A stretch of DNA of 64,000 bases from assembly GCA_003140175.1 (NCBI GenBank), contig PLJD01000025.1, forward strand, positions 38,153-102,152. The letters run 5' to 3'. This document shows, in pieces, positions 41,424 through 49,610 of the stretch (positions within the stretch are counted from its first letter, which is position 1; each line of letters opens with the position of its first letter). Position numbers and translations under genes: made by a program. The notes below the pieces were generated by a model. The model worked only from the letters and a program-made list of their open reading frames with translations. It had not been told where the DNA came from and did not search any database. Source of the DNA: Actinomycetota bacterium (GTDB lineage: Bacteria; Actinomycetota; Acidimicrobiia; IMCC26256; PALSA-555).

Positions 41424-42575
41424 TCACCTGGCGTCGAACCCGTAGAGGCGGCGGGCGTTGTCGCGCAGGACCCGCCGCACGGCGGGTGCGTCCAGCTCCT
41501 CGGACTCGAGCAGGGACCGGGTCGAGCCGGGGAACGTGCCGTCGGCGTGGGGGTAGTCCGAGGCGAACACGACGGACTCCGGGTAGACCTCCAGGAGGCT
41601 GGCGAGGCCGGGCTCGGCGTCCTCGACCGACACGAAGCACTGCCGGCGGAAGTACTCCGAGGGTCACAGCGAGAGGGCGCCGCGGTCGAATCCGAACAGC
41701 TCGTGGTGCTCGTCGAGGCGGTGGACGTATCCGAGGGCCCACACCGCGCCCGACTCGAGGAACGCCACCCGCAAGCCGGGGTGACGTTCGAGGATCCCGT
41801 ACGCGACGAAGGTGGTGATGGCCAAGAGATGCTCGAGGACGAAATGCGTCGCGTGCAACGGCGTGAAGTAGTCGTCGTAGTGGGCGCGCAGCTGGTCGTA
41901 GGGGACGAGCCCGCTGATGCCCGGGTGCACCGCGAACGCGACGTTGGCCTCGTCGAGGTACGACCACAGCGGCTCGTAGGCGTCGTCGTGGAGGTGGGGC
42001 AGCGACCCGAAATGTTCGGGGCGTCGCCACACGCCACGGAAGCCGAGCTGCTCGACGCAGCGGCGGGCCTCGGCGAGCGCGTCGCCGGCGTCGGTCATGG
42101 GGAGCGTCCCGATGCCGAGGAGACGGGCCGGGTCGTGGGCGCAGTACTCGGCGAGCCAGTCGTTCACCGCCCGACAGAGCGCGAGCGCAGGCTCGCGCTC
42201 GGTCACACCTTGGATCATCAGCCCGTAGGTCGGGTAGAGCGCCGCGGTGGCGATGGCGTCGAGCGCCATGTCCTCGAGGCGCGGCCCGGGCTCGGAGCCG
42301 CCCCGCGCCGCGACCGGCGAGTCGGATTGGTGTGGGGTCTGGCCCGGCGCGCCGACCGCTTCGCTGTGCCCGTCGATCCGGAACCCGCGGCGATCGTGGC
42401 ACACGAAGTAGAACTGGTCGCCGTCCTGCACGACCCGGGGCGCGTAGTCGCGGAACCGGGCCGGGAGGTAGCGCTCCCAGGTCACCTCGGGCTCCACGAC
42501 GTGCCCGTCGGCGTCGAAGACCCAGGGTGCCTCCCCGACGCCCGGCTCGCTCGACGCGGTGTCGGTGATGCTCAC
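41424..42575 (-). pseudogene. Amidohydrolase_2 gene interrupted by an in-frame TGA
   Basis: From GTG 42575 the frame encodes a family-typical protein: VFDADGHVVEP with metal ligands D23 and H25, then ALYPTYGLMIQGVTEREPAL and RHPGLRVAFLESGAVWALGY. After GALSL it meets TGA at 41664-41666. The same frame goes on PSEYFRRQCFVSVEDAEPGL and ends with FASDYPHADGTFPGS and a normal stop at 41424. Homologues read straight through this junction, so a single nonsense change (for example CGA to TGA) splits the gene. The N-terminal 303 residues lack the last metal Asp and are probably inactive. The start overlaps the D-aminoacylase stop (GTGA). Confidence 0.75.
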
Positions 42576-44308
42576 GGGCGTCCGGGGCGCACAACCTGGC
42601 CCGGCAGCGCGCCGGTCAGCGCACCGTCGCGCACGATCGGCGTCCCGTTGACGATGGTGGCCGCCACCCCGCGGCCCCACGCCTTGAACCGTCCGACGCC
42701 GCCGGGCAGGTCGTGGACGAACTCCTTGCGCCAGGGGCCGATCGTCTCGGGGTCGAACACCATGAGGTCGGCCCATCCGCCCGGGCGCAGCACGCCCCGG
42801 TCGGTGAGGCCGAGCGCGGCGGCGGGGACCTGGGTCATCTGGCGGATGCCGTCCTCGAGGGTCCAGACCTGCCGGTCGAGGACCCAGCACCGAAGGAAGT
42901 ACGAGCTCCAGTCGGCGCCGTCGTCGCGGGCGAGGTGGGCGCCGCCGTCCGAGGTGCCGACGAGCATGCGGGGGTCGCGTTGGGCTTCACCGACCGCGGC
43001 GGTCCACTCGGGGCTTTCGGTTCGCCACCGGAACCGGGTGGCGAGGTCTTCGGCGAGGGCGAGGTCGAGCAGCGCGTCGGCGGGCGCGACACCGTGCTCG
43101 TCGGCGAGCTCCTGAATCGAGCGGCCCTGGAGCGGCTGGTGCTCGGGCTTCGTCACCTCGTCGACGAAGACCGCGTTCCACAGCGGCGGGGGGACGGTGG
43201 TGCCCTGGCTCGGGTCGCGGTTGTAGTGCTCGACGGCGTCGCGCAGCTCGGCGCGCGTCGAGGGGTCGTGGAGGGCTCGGATCCGGTCGGCGTGGCTGAG
43301 CTTGAGCAGGTGGTCCCAGGCCGGGACGGCGAGGTAGTGGAAGTTGGATTCGTCGACGACGATCGGCCGGTCGAACGGCCGGGCGATGAGCATCGAGTAC
43401 ACGGGCGTACCCGCCTCGGTGGCGCGGTCGAGGAACGCCTGGGCCGCGTCCCACGTCGCGGTGGGCGCATCGACCTTGTTGCGGCCCCCGAGGCCCTGGA
43501 TGATCACCGGCAGCCCGCTGGCCGCGGCGAGTCGCATCAGGTACCGCTCGTCTTCGGCATCGAGGCCACCGATCGCGCTGGCGGGCAGAAACGCGATCGA
43601 TCCGCCCCCGCAACGGCCCGCGGCCTCGGCGAGGGCGACGAGCTCGTCGCGCGCCGCGACCCGGGACGGGACCGGGCGGTCCTCGAGGTCGAAGTGCGAG
43701 GGTGCGGCGGACGACGACAGCCCGGCCGCGCCGGCCGCGGCGGCCTCCTCGACGATGGCCTGCATGGCGACGATCTCCTCGGGGGTCGCAGCCCGGTTCG
43801 ACGCGTCGGGGCCCATCACCCAGCGCCGGACGTTCGAGTGGCCCACGTAGCAGGCGAGGTTCACCCCGAGGCGACCGCGCCGGCTCTCGAGAAACTCGGG
43901 GAACGTCTCGAACTGCTCCCAGGTCACCGCGCTGAGCGCGACGGGGTCCATGTTCTCGACCCGGGCGAAGATCCCCGAGAGGAAGGGCCGGTCCTGGGGC
44001 CGGCACGGCGCGACTGAGAAGCCGCAGTTCCCGGCGACGACGGTCGTGACCCCGTGGAAGCACGACACGGTCGCGTACGGGTCGAAGGTGATCTGGGGGT
44101 CGTAGTGGGTGTGCGCGTCGACGATGCCGGGCGCCACGATGAGACCGGTCGCGTCGATCTCGTCGGTCGCGCGGGCGCCGTCGAGGTGGGCGAGCCGGGC
44201 GACGCGCCCGTCGCGGATTCCCACGTCGATGCGCCGTCGGGGCAGGCCGTAGCCGTCCACGACCTGGCCGTGGCGGACGATGAGGTCGAAGTCGGCGGGC
44301 GCGCTCAC
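42572..44308 (-). CDS. N-acyl-D-amino-acid deacylase-like amidohydrolase
   Basis: This 578-aa amidohydrolase_3 (D-aminoacylase) protein has the metal motif VDAHTHYDPQ, the strand VAGNCGFSVAP with the Cys that binds zinc in D-aminoacylases, and VGTSDGGAHL with the late Asp. The C-terminal composite beta-sandwich ends GGWADLMVFDPETIGPWR. Enzymes of this type cut N-acyl-D-amino acids or related cyclic amides. Both ends overlap neighbours by GTGA, so it belongs to a tight operon with the luciferase-like and amidohydrolase genes. Confidence 0.88.
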   Translation of the reverse strand: MSAPADFDLIVRHGQVVDGYGLPRRRIDVGIRDGRVARLAHLDGARATDEIDATGLIVAPGIVDAHTHYDPQITFDPYATVSCFHGVTTVVAGNCGFSVAPCRPQDRPFLSGIFARVENMDPVALSAVTWEQFETFPEFLESRRGRLGVNLACYVGHSNVRRWVMGPDASNRAATPEEIVAMQAIVEEAAAAGAAGLSSSAAPSHFDLEDRPVPSRVAARDELVALAEAAGRCGGGSIAFLPASAIGGLDAEDERYLMRLAAASGLPVIIQGLGGRNKVDAPTATWDAAQAFLDRATEAGTPVYSMLIARPFDRPIVVDESNFHYLAVPAWDHLLKLSHADRIRALHDPSTRAELRDAVEHYNRDPSQGTTVPPPLWNAVFVDEVTKPEHQPLQGRSIQELADEHGVAPADALLDLALAEDLATRFRWRTESPEWTAAVGEAQRDPRMLVGTSDGGAHLARDDGADWSSYFLRCWVLDRQVWTLEDGIRQMTQVPAAALGLTDRGVLRPGGWADLMVFDPETIGPWRKEFVHDLPGGVGRFKAWGRGVAATIVNGTPIVRDGALTGALPGQVVRPGRP

Positions 44309-45267
44309 GGTGCGACTTGGGGTGCGAGCGCCTCGTGGAGGGCGGGGACGACCGCGTCGCCGAGCCCGACGATCTGGTCGCGGGCCATGGCGGGGGTCAC
44401 CCCCGGGACGTGGACGCGCAGGTTCAGGGCGTCGGCCCCCACGGCCCAGGCCACCGCGGCGAGCTGGTCGGCGACCGCGCCGGCGTCCGACGCGTCGACG
44501 AGCTGGTCGCCGTCACCCCAGTGGGTCTGCGCGGCGGCCGGCGTATAGCTGCGGTAGCGGTCGAGCTGGGCCTCGACCCGGTCGGCGGGGGGCTCCCCGA
44601 GCCAGGCTCGCCGGATCAGGATGCAGGGCCCGGAGCCGCCGGCGTCGCGATAGGCGTCGATCAGGGTCCGGCAGCGCTCGGGGATCGACAGGGAGTCGAA
44701 GAGGATGCCGGCGCCGAGGCGCGCGGCGCGCCGGACCGCGGTCAACCCCATCGCCGCGCTGACGATCGGGACCGGCGTGTCGGCGCACGCGGCGAGCGCG
44801 GGGTCGCCGGCGAGGACGCCGCGGGCTTCGCCGCGTAACAGTGTCGTCACGAGCTCCAGCGCGGTGGTGAACCGGCCGGCGAGGTCCGACATGTCGAGGC
44901 CCATGACCTCGAAGTCGGCGGGTAGGGCGCCGGCGGCCACGCCGAGGCCGACCCGGCCGGGGAACCGCGCGGCGAGCCAGGCAACTTCCTCGGCGACGAG
45001 GGCGGGTGGGCGCAGCGGCAGGAGCAGCGGGCAGGCGGCGGCCCAGCCGCGCGGCATCGCCTCGAGGCACCAGCCCGCGAGCTGGAGCGGGTTCGGGAGG
45101 TAGCCGGCGAATCCGCCGTGGTGCTCGCTCGTCATGACGCCGTCGAAGCCGTGCTCGGCACCGAGCGTGGCTTGCGCGCGCAGCTCCGCCACGATTCCGG
45201 GGGCGTCGAGGTCCTGGTGCGGGTAGAGGCGCAGCGAGACCGAGCCGGCCGCGAACGGGGCGTCCAC
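44305..45267 (-). CDS. Luciferase-like (LLM-class) flavin or F420 oxidoreductase
   Basis: This 320-aa TIM-barrel protein has SLRLYPHQDLDAPGIVAELR, then GFDGVMTSEHHGGFAGYLPN, RFPGRVGLGVAAGALPADF and a C-terminal DALNLRVHVPGVTPAM. This is the bacterial luciferase family, which uses FMNH2 or F420; F420 is likely in actinobacteria. The start is GTG 45267, 2 bp after the cupin stop; the longer open frame is not family-like. It may oxidise the substrate that the downstream hydrolases process. Confidence 0.82.
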   Translation of the reverse strand: MDAPFAAGSVSLRLYPHQDLDAPGIVAELRAQATLGAEHGFDGVMTSEHHGGFAGYLPNPLQLAGWCLEAMPRGWAAACPLLLPLRPPALVAEEVAWLAARFPGRVGLGVAAGALPADFEVMGLDMSDLAGRFTTALELVTTLLRGEARGVLAGDPALAACADTPVPIVSAAMGLTAVRRAARLGAGILFDSLSIPERCRTLIDAYRDAGGSGPCILIRRAWLGEPPADRVEAQLDRYRSYTPAAAQTHWGDGDQLVDASDAGAVADQLAAVAWAVGADALNLRVHVPGVTPAMARDQIVGLGDAVVPALHEALAPQVAP

Positions 45268-45269
45268 GC

Positions 45270-45725
45270 CTAGCTCCGCGCGTCCTGGATCCATGCCGGC
45301 ATGTCGATCGGAGGGTTGTCGAGCTGGCGCACCCCGCGCGCGTCGAGCATCGACTCGTAGCCGGCCGGGTCGGCCGGAAACGACCGCGGGTCGCCCATCA
45401 TCACCTCGAAGAGCACGACGCCGTGCGGACCGGCGACGAACGGGCCGAAGGTGTCGCCGCGGTCGAGCGCGATGTGCGTCCCAGCCGGGCAGTGCACAGC
45501 ACCACAAGTCATGTCGCCCTCGACGACGAACACGACATGGTCGCTGTGATGGCCGTGCGCGTGCACGATCATGCCGGGGTCCCAGCGGGCGTAGAGCGAC
45601 AGGTAGCGGGGCGAGAACTCGAGCCACCGTTCACGGACCGAGGCGGGATGGTCGCCGTGCTGCTGGCGGCGCACCTCTTGCCACGGACCCTCGTCGAGGT
45701 GGGTGAAGCGCGGACCGCCGGCCAT
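45270..45725 (-). CDS. Cupin-domain protein
   Basis: The 151-aa product has a cupin core: MIVHAHGHHSDHVVFVVEGD (motif 1, several His), AVHCPAGTHIALDRGDTFGP and a last strand with GVVLFEVMMG. It starts at ATG 45723-45725, with GGGGGA about 6 nt upstream. It is the first gene of the minus-strand catabolic operon and faces the dioxygenase gene across an 83-bp gap holding a palindrome. Confidence 0.75.
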   Translation of the reverse strand: MAGGPRFTHLDEGPWQEVRRQQHGDHPASVRERWLEFSPRYLSLYARWDPGMIVHAHGHHSDHVVFVVEGDMTCGAVHCPAGTHIALDRGDTFGPFVAGPHGVVLFEVMMGDPRSFPADPAGYESMLDARGVRQLDNPPIDMPAWIQDARS

Positions 45726-45738
45726 GCAATCCCCCTTG

Positions 45739-45753
45739 CCTAAGTTTCTTAGG
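45739..45753. promoter_or_regulatory. Palindrome CCTAAG-TTT-CTTAGG in a divergent promoter
   Basis: This perfect 6-3-6 inverted repeat lies in the 83-bp gap between the cupin operon and the dioxygenase-marR pair, in the only A/T-rich part of the gap. Size and composition suit a MarR operator. It is the best candidate binding site for the MarR protein encoded at 46.6 kb, and would control both directions. Confidence 0.55.
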
Positions 45754-45808
45754 GACGAGAGACTATCGGTTCCGGCCGTCGGCGGGTCGGGGCTGGCGAA
45801 GGGACGCG

Positions 45809-46636
45809 ATGGCGACGATCGAGGTGAGACCGCTCACGGCAGCGATCGGCGCCGAAGTGTCGGGCGTCGACCTGCGCCAGGACCTGCCCGACGCCACGGT
45901 CGCCGCGATCCGCCAGGCCTTGCTCGAGCACCTCGTCGTGTTCTTCCGCGACCAGGCGCTCAGCGACGAAGAGCACCTCGCGCTGGCGCAGCGCTTCGGT
46001 CCCCTCAGCGTCCCACCCCTCGCGACCCGGTATCAGGACCGCCCGACCGTCACCGTCTTGGACCAGGTCAGCCCGAAGGGCGAGGGCGCCGACGAGTGGC
46101 ACAGCGACAACACGTTCATGCCGAACCCCCCGATGGGCTCGATCCTGCGTGCGGTGCACCTTCCCCCGGTCGGTGGCGACACCTGCTTCGCCAGCATGTA
46201 CGCCGCCTACGAGACCCTCTCGCCCCCGGTGCGCTCGTTGGTCGAGGGGCTGAGCGCGGTGCACGACATCACCAAGCCGATGCAGAAGGCCATCGCGGCC
46301 GGGCACACCGACCTGGAGCTCACCGAGATGCAGCAGCGCTGGCCACCGGTCGAGCACCCCGTCGTCGCCACCCATCCCGAGACGGGCCGCAAGGCGCTGT
46401 TCGTCAACCGCAACTCGACGACCCGGCTGGTCGGCGTGAGCGAGCGTGAGAACGACGTGCTGCTCCCCTTCCTGCTCGACCACGTCCGCTCACCCGAGTT
46501 CCAGTGCCGGTTCCACTGGGAGACCGACTCGCTCGCGTTCTGGGACAACCGCTGCGTCCAGCACTACGCGGTCGCCGACTACGTCGAACGTCGGGTGATG
46601 CGTCGCGTCACCGTCGACGGCCCGAGCGCGGGCTGA
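45809..46636 (+). CDS. TauD/TfdA-family 2-oxoglutarate-dependent dioxygenase
   Basis: This 275-aa non-haem iron enzyme has iron ligands H98-S-D100 (EWHSDNTF) and a distal His at about 252 (RCVQHYAVADY). An Arg-rich RRVMRRVTVDG end binds 2-oxoglutarate. The N-terminal IGAEVSGVDLRQDLP and FFRDQALSDEEHLALAQRFG are typical. Family members hydroxylate taurine, phenoxyacetates or related compounds and so release sulfite or phenol; the substrate here is unknown. It is co-transcribed with the marR gene that starts 1 bp after its stop. Confidence 0.9.
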   Translation: MATIEVRPLTAAIGAEVSGVDLRQDLPDATVAAIRQALLEHLVVFFRDQALSDEEHLALAQRFGPLSVPPLATRYQDRPTVTVLDQVSPKGEGADEWHSDNTFMPNPPMGSILRAVHLPPVGGDTCFASMYAAYETLSPPVRSLVEGLSAVHDITKPMQKAIAAGHTDLELTEMQQRWPPVEHPVVATHPETGRKALFVNRNSTTRLVGVSERENDVLLPFLLDHVRSPEFQCRFHWETDSLAFWDNRCVQHYAVADYVERRVMRRVTVDGPSAG

Positions 46637-46637
46637 G

Positions 46638-47138
46638 GTGGACGTCGAGGCGCGGTACCTGTCGGAGCCGGGCCCGGTGGGCCTCTTCACCCGACTCACC
46701 CGGGTCGGGCTGCTCGTCGACGCGTTCCAGCATCGTTGCCTCGACACCTTCGGCCTGCTCTTCATCGACTACTCGGTCCTGCGCCTCCTCCAGCTGAGCG
46801 GCTCGCCCTACCGCATGTCACCCACCGAGCTCAGCGAGATCCTCGTGCGGTCGAGCGGCGGCATGACCCAGATCCTCGACCGGCTGGAGCGGGCCGAGCT
46901 GGTGGCGCGGGCCGCGGACCCCTCGGACCGACGCAAGGTGATCATCGCGTTGACGCCGGTGGGCCTGCGGACCGCCGAGCGCGCCAACGAGCGCTACGCG
47001 TCCGAGCGCGAGCAGCTCCTCTCCGCCTTGTCCCCCGAGGCGGTCGACGGTGTCGACCAGGCGATCCATCGGCTCCTCGAGGTGCTCGACGACGGGTCAC
47101 CGGCGCTCGGCGCAGTGGCCGCCCCGCCGCTGCGCTGA
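46638..47138 (+). CDS. MarR-family regulator
   Basis: This 166-aa winged-helix protein has RMSPTELSEILVRSSGGMTQ in the recognition region, then LDRLERAELVARAADPSDRR for the wing, and VIIALTPVGLRTAERA. Start GTG 46638 is immediately after the dioxygenase stop. The position suggests it represses its own operon and the divergent cupin operon through the palindrome at 45739-45753. Confidence 0.88.
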   Translation: MDVEARYLSEPGPVGLFTRLTRVGLLVDAFQHRCLDTFGLLFIDYSVLRLLQLSGSPYRMSPTELSEILVRSSGGMTQILDRLERAELVARAADPSDRRKVIIALTPVGLRTAERANERYASEREQLLSALSPEAVDGVDQAIHRLLEVLDDGSPALGAVAAPPLR

Positions 47139-47142
47139 CGGG

Positions 47143-47904
47143 TCAGAGCGTCAGGAACCGGCCACCGTCGACCGCGAGCGTCTGGCCGGTCACGTACCGG
47201 GCCGCGTCGCTGGCCAGGAACACGACGGCCGGGCCGATGTCGTGCTCGGGGTCGCCGAGTCGCCCGAGCGGGACGCGCCGGGCCAGACGCGCCGCGAGCT
47301 CCGGGTCCTGGTCGTACGCGGCCGAGAGGGCAGGCGTCTCGGCCAGGGGCGACACCGCGGCCACGGTGACACCGAGCGGCGCCCACTCGCGCGCCAGGCT
47401 CTTGACGAACCCGCGCAGCCCGGCCTTCACGATGCCGTACCCGGGCAGCATCCGGCTGCCCTCCATCCCCGCCGGTGACGTCATGACGATGAAACGCCCA
47501 CCGCGCGTGTGCAGCTCGGCCAGCCCGGCCCGCGCACAATGGAACGCGCCGCGCAGCGACACTCCCGCGTGGTCGTTCCACACCTCGGGGTCGAGGTCCT
47601 CGAGCAGCGCCGGCTCGCTCGAGTGGCGACTCGTCGCGTTGTGCACGAGCACGTGCAGGCCGCGGCGGGCCGCCGCCACGGTCACCGCCGCATCGACCGA
47701 CGCGGGATCCGTCACGTCGCAACGCGCCCAGACGGCCGACCCGCCGCGGCGGACGATCTCAGCCGCCGTCTCCGCCCCGTTGTCCCGCGGCGCGGCGATG
47801 ATCACGTCGGCCCCGGCGGCGGCGCAGGCCAGCGCGATTCCCCGGCCGACCCCCGCCCCGGCGCCGGTCACCAGCACCCCACGCCGATCGAGGACACCGG
47901 TCAT
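47143..47904 (-). CDS. Short-chain dehydrogenase/reductase
   Basis: This 253-aa SDR has VTGAGAGVGRGIALACAAAG, VLVHNATS in place of NNAG, Ser in IVMTSPAGMEG and Y-x3-K in LPGYGIVKAGLRG. The C-terminal FLASDAARYVTGQTLAVDGG is present. All catalytic residues are present. It overlaps the upstream SDR gene by ATGA (47901-47904), so the two SDRs are made as a pair and may form a mixed complex. Confidence 0.87.
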   Translation of the reverse strand: MTGVLDRRGVLVTGAGAGVGRGIALACAAAGADVIIAAPRDNGAETAAEIVRRGGSAVWARCDVTDPASVDAAVTVAAARRGLHVLVHNATSRHSSEPALLEDLDPEVWNDHAGVSLRGAFHCARAGLAELHTRGGRFIVMTSPAGMEGSRMLPGYGIVKAGLRGFVKSLAREWAPLGVTVAAVSPLAETPALSAAYDQDPELAARLARRVPLGRLGDPEHDIGPAVVFLASDAARYVTGQTLAVDGGRFLTL

Positions 47905-48686
47905 GGCGTCATCACCACGCCGCCGTCGACCGCGATCGTCGCGCCGGTGACGAAGCGGGCCGCGTCGCCGGCCAGCAGCGCGACGACCGGTGCGACATCG
48001 GCGCGGCCGTCGGGGATCCGGCCGAGGGCGGGTTCCTCAACGCCCGGGTCGGCGGCGACGCTGTCCGGGGCGACGAGGGCGAGCGGCGGCGCGAGGCAGT
48101 TAACGGTGATCCCCACGCGGCCCCATTGGCGGGCGGCGGACTTCGCGAGCGCGCGGAGACCCTCGAGCGCGGTGACGACCGGGACGAGCCCTGCGGCTCC
48201 GGTCAGCGTGACGGTCGGGGTCACGACGAGGAAGCGGCCGCCTCGGTCGCCCAGGTGGCGGCGGGTGGCGGTCGCGCAGGCCAGCGCGGCGCGAAGCACC
48301 GCGTCGCAGCGGGCGTCCCACCCGGCGCCGTCCGTCTCGGCCAGCGGGACGAGGTCGTAGGAGCCGGGAACGACCAGGGCGTGCACCACCACGTCCAGCG
48401 GCCCCAGCGCCTGGGCCGCGGCGGCGAACGCGGCGTCGGCGACGCGGGGGCCGGCGAGCGACGCCTCGACTGCCACCGAGCGCCCCCCGGCGGTCTCGAT
48501 GGTCTGGGCGACCGCCGCTTCGTGTCCCGAGGGGCCCACGACCGCAACGGCGGCACCGGCGTCGGCGAGCCCGAGCGCGAGGTCGCGTCCGAGGCCGGAT
48601 CCCCCGCCGGTCACGAGCGCGACTCGTCCCCCGAGGCCACCCCGTCCCGCGTCGGCGTCCGGCGTCGTCATCCTCCCCTTCGGCAT
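47901..48686 (-). CDS. SDR-fold protein lacking the catalytic Tyr/Lys
   Basis: This 261-aa protein keeps the nucleotide site VTGGGSGLGRDLALGLADAG and the C-terminal ARFVTGATIAVDGG. Where Y-x3-K should stand it reads LVPVVTALEGLRALAKSAA, with no Tyr at the catalytic position, and its Ser region is VVTPTVTLTG. It is therefore unlikely to be an ordinary oxidoreductase. It may be a binding or partner subunit for the active SDR encoded by the overlapping gene. Start ATG 48686, or ATG 48671 where AAGGGGAGG touches the codon. Confidence 0.8.
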   Translation of the reverse strand: MPKGRMTTPDADAGRGGLGGRVALVTGGGSGLGRDLALGLADAGAAVAVVGPSGHEAAVAQTIETAGGRSVAVEASLAGPRVADAAFAAAAQALGPLDVVVHALVVPGSYDLVPLAETDGAGWDARCDAVLRAALACATATRRHLGDRGGRFLVVTPTVTLTGAAGLVPVVTALEGLRALAKSAARQWGRVGITVNCLAPPLALVAPDSVAADPGVEEPALGRIPDGRADVAPVVALLAGDAARFVTGATIAVDGGVVMTP

Positions 48687-48735
48687 GCTCGGCGGGGGAT
48701 GCTATGCCGGTCCGTTCCCGCCCGAAGGATGAACC

Positions 48736-49584
48736 GTGCTCGACGAACGCCTCGGATTGGCCGGTCGCGTGGTCATGGTGGCCGGCGCGGGCGGCGGTGG
48801 CATCGGCACCGCGGTCTGCCGGGTCCTCGCCGAGGCCGACGCGACGGTGGTCGCGCTGGACCTCGACGCCGGTCGCCTCGCGGTGTCCGAGGAGGCGATG
48901 GACGCGGTGGGCGGTCGTTACGAGACGCGCATCGTCGACGTGTGCGACGCCGACGCGCTCGACGCGACCATGGGTTCGGTGACCGGGCCGTTGCACGGTC
49001 TGGTGCACGTCGCGGGCGGCCTGCACGACCACTGGGCGCCGCTGCTCACCACCGACCCGGTCGTGTTCGGCGACGTGGTGCGCCTGAACCTCGAGTCGGC
49101 GTTCCTGACGTCGCGCGCGGTCGCCGGGCGCCTCGCCACGCAGGCCGCCGGGGGCAGCATCGTCCACATCGCCTCGATCGCGGGGCTCTCGGCCATGCCG
49201 TTCGGCGCGGCGTACGCGGCCGCGAAGGCGGGCATGATGGCGCTGACTCGTACCGCCGCGCTGGAGTGGGGACCGCTCGGCATCCGGGTCAACGCGGTCG
49301 CGCCGGGGACCATCCGCACGCCGCGCAGCCGCTCGGAGCGCGATCTCCCGGTCAGCCCCGCGGAGCACTCGGTGATCCCGCTGGGACGCCAAGGTCGCCC
49401 CGAGGACATCGCGGGCGCGGTGCTCTTCCTCCTGTCGGACCTGGCCGCGTTCGTGTCCGGTGCGGTGCTCGTCGTCGACGGCGGCTCGTCCGCCCGCCCG
49501 TCGTACCTCGACGCCGACAACCTGCCGGTCTTTGTCCGCGACCCGGCACTGCGGGCCCGGCTCGGACTGACCGGACCGGGCTAG
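48736..49584 (+). CDS. Short-chain dehydrogenase/reductase
   Basis: This 282-aa SDR has GAGGGGIGTAVCRVLAEADA, then VALDLDAGR with the Asp that favours NAD(H), VHVAGGLHDHW, Ser in HIASIAGLSAM, and Y-x3-K in AAYAAAKAGMM. A 35-residue C-terminal extension (PSYLDADNLPVFVRDPALRA) follows the usual end. GTG 48736 has GAAGGAT about 6 nt upstream. It is divergent from the SDR pair. Confidence 0.87.
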   Translation: MLDERLGLAGRVVMVAGAGGGGIGTAVCRVLAEADATVVALDLDAGRLAVSEEAMDAVGGRYETRIVDVCDADALDATMGSVTGPLHGLVHVAGGLHDHWAPLLTTDPVVFGDVVRLNLESAFLTSRAVAGRLATQAAGGSIVHIASIAGLSAMPFGAAYAAAKAGMMALTRTAALEWGPLGIRVNAVAPGTIRTPRSRSERDLPVSPAEHSVIPLGRQGRPEDIAGAVLFLLSDLAAFVSGAVLVVDGGSSARPSYLDADNLPVFVRDPALRARLGLTGPG

Positions 49585-49597
49585 GCGCGCCGGGACC

Positions 49598-49603
49598 TAC
49601 GAT
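49598..49603 (+). promoter_or_regulatory. -10 element (TACGAT) of a leaderless transcript
   Basis: TACGAT is followed by seven bases and ATG 49611, only 14 bp after the SDR stop codon. Confidence 0.45.
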
Positions 49604-49610
49604 CCGCGCC

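Noticed and set aside
28519..41666. TGA read as an amino acid (recoding or altered genetic code) to explain the two in-frame TGAs
   Set aside because: TGA is the normal stop of most genes here, including many ATGA and GTGA overlaps. Neither TGA is at a known selenocysteine site, and no SECIS-like need is apparent.
41547..43115. 522-codon plus-strand open frame opposite the broken amidohydrolase
   Set aside because: It is a shadow frame; the minus-strand protein has family motifs on both sides of the nonsense codon.
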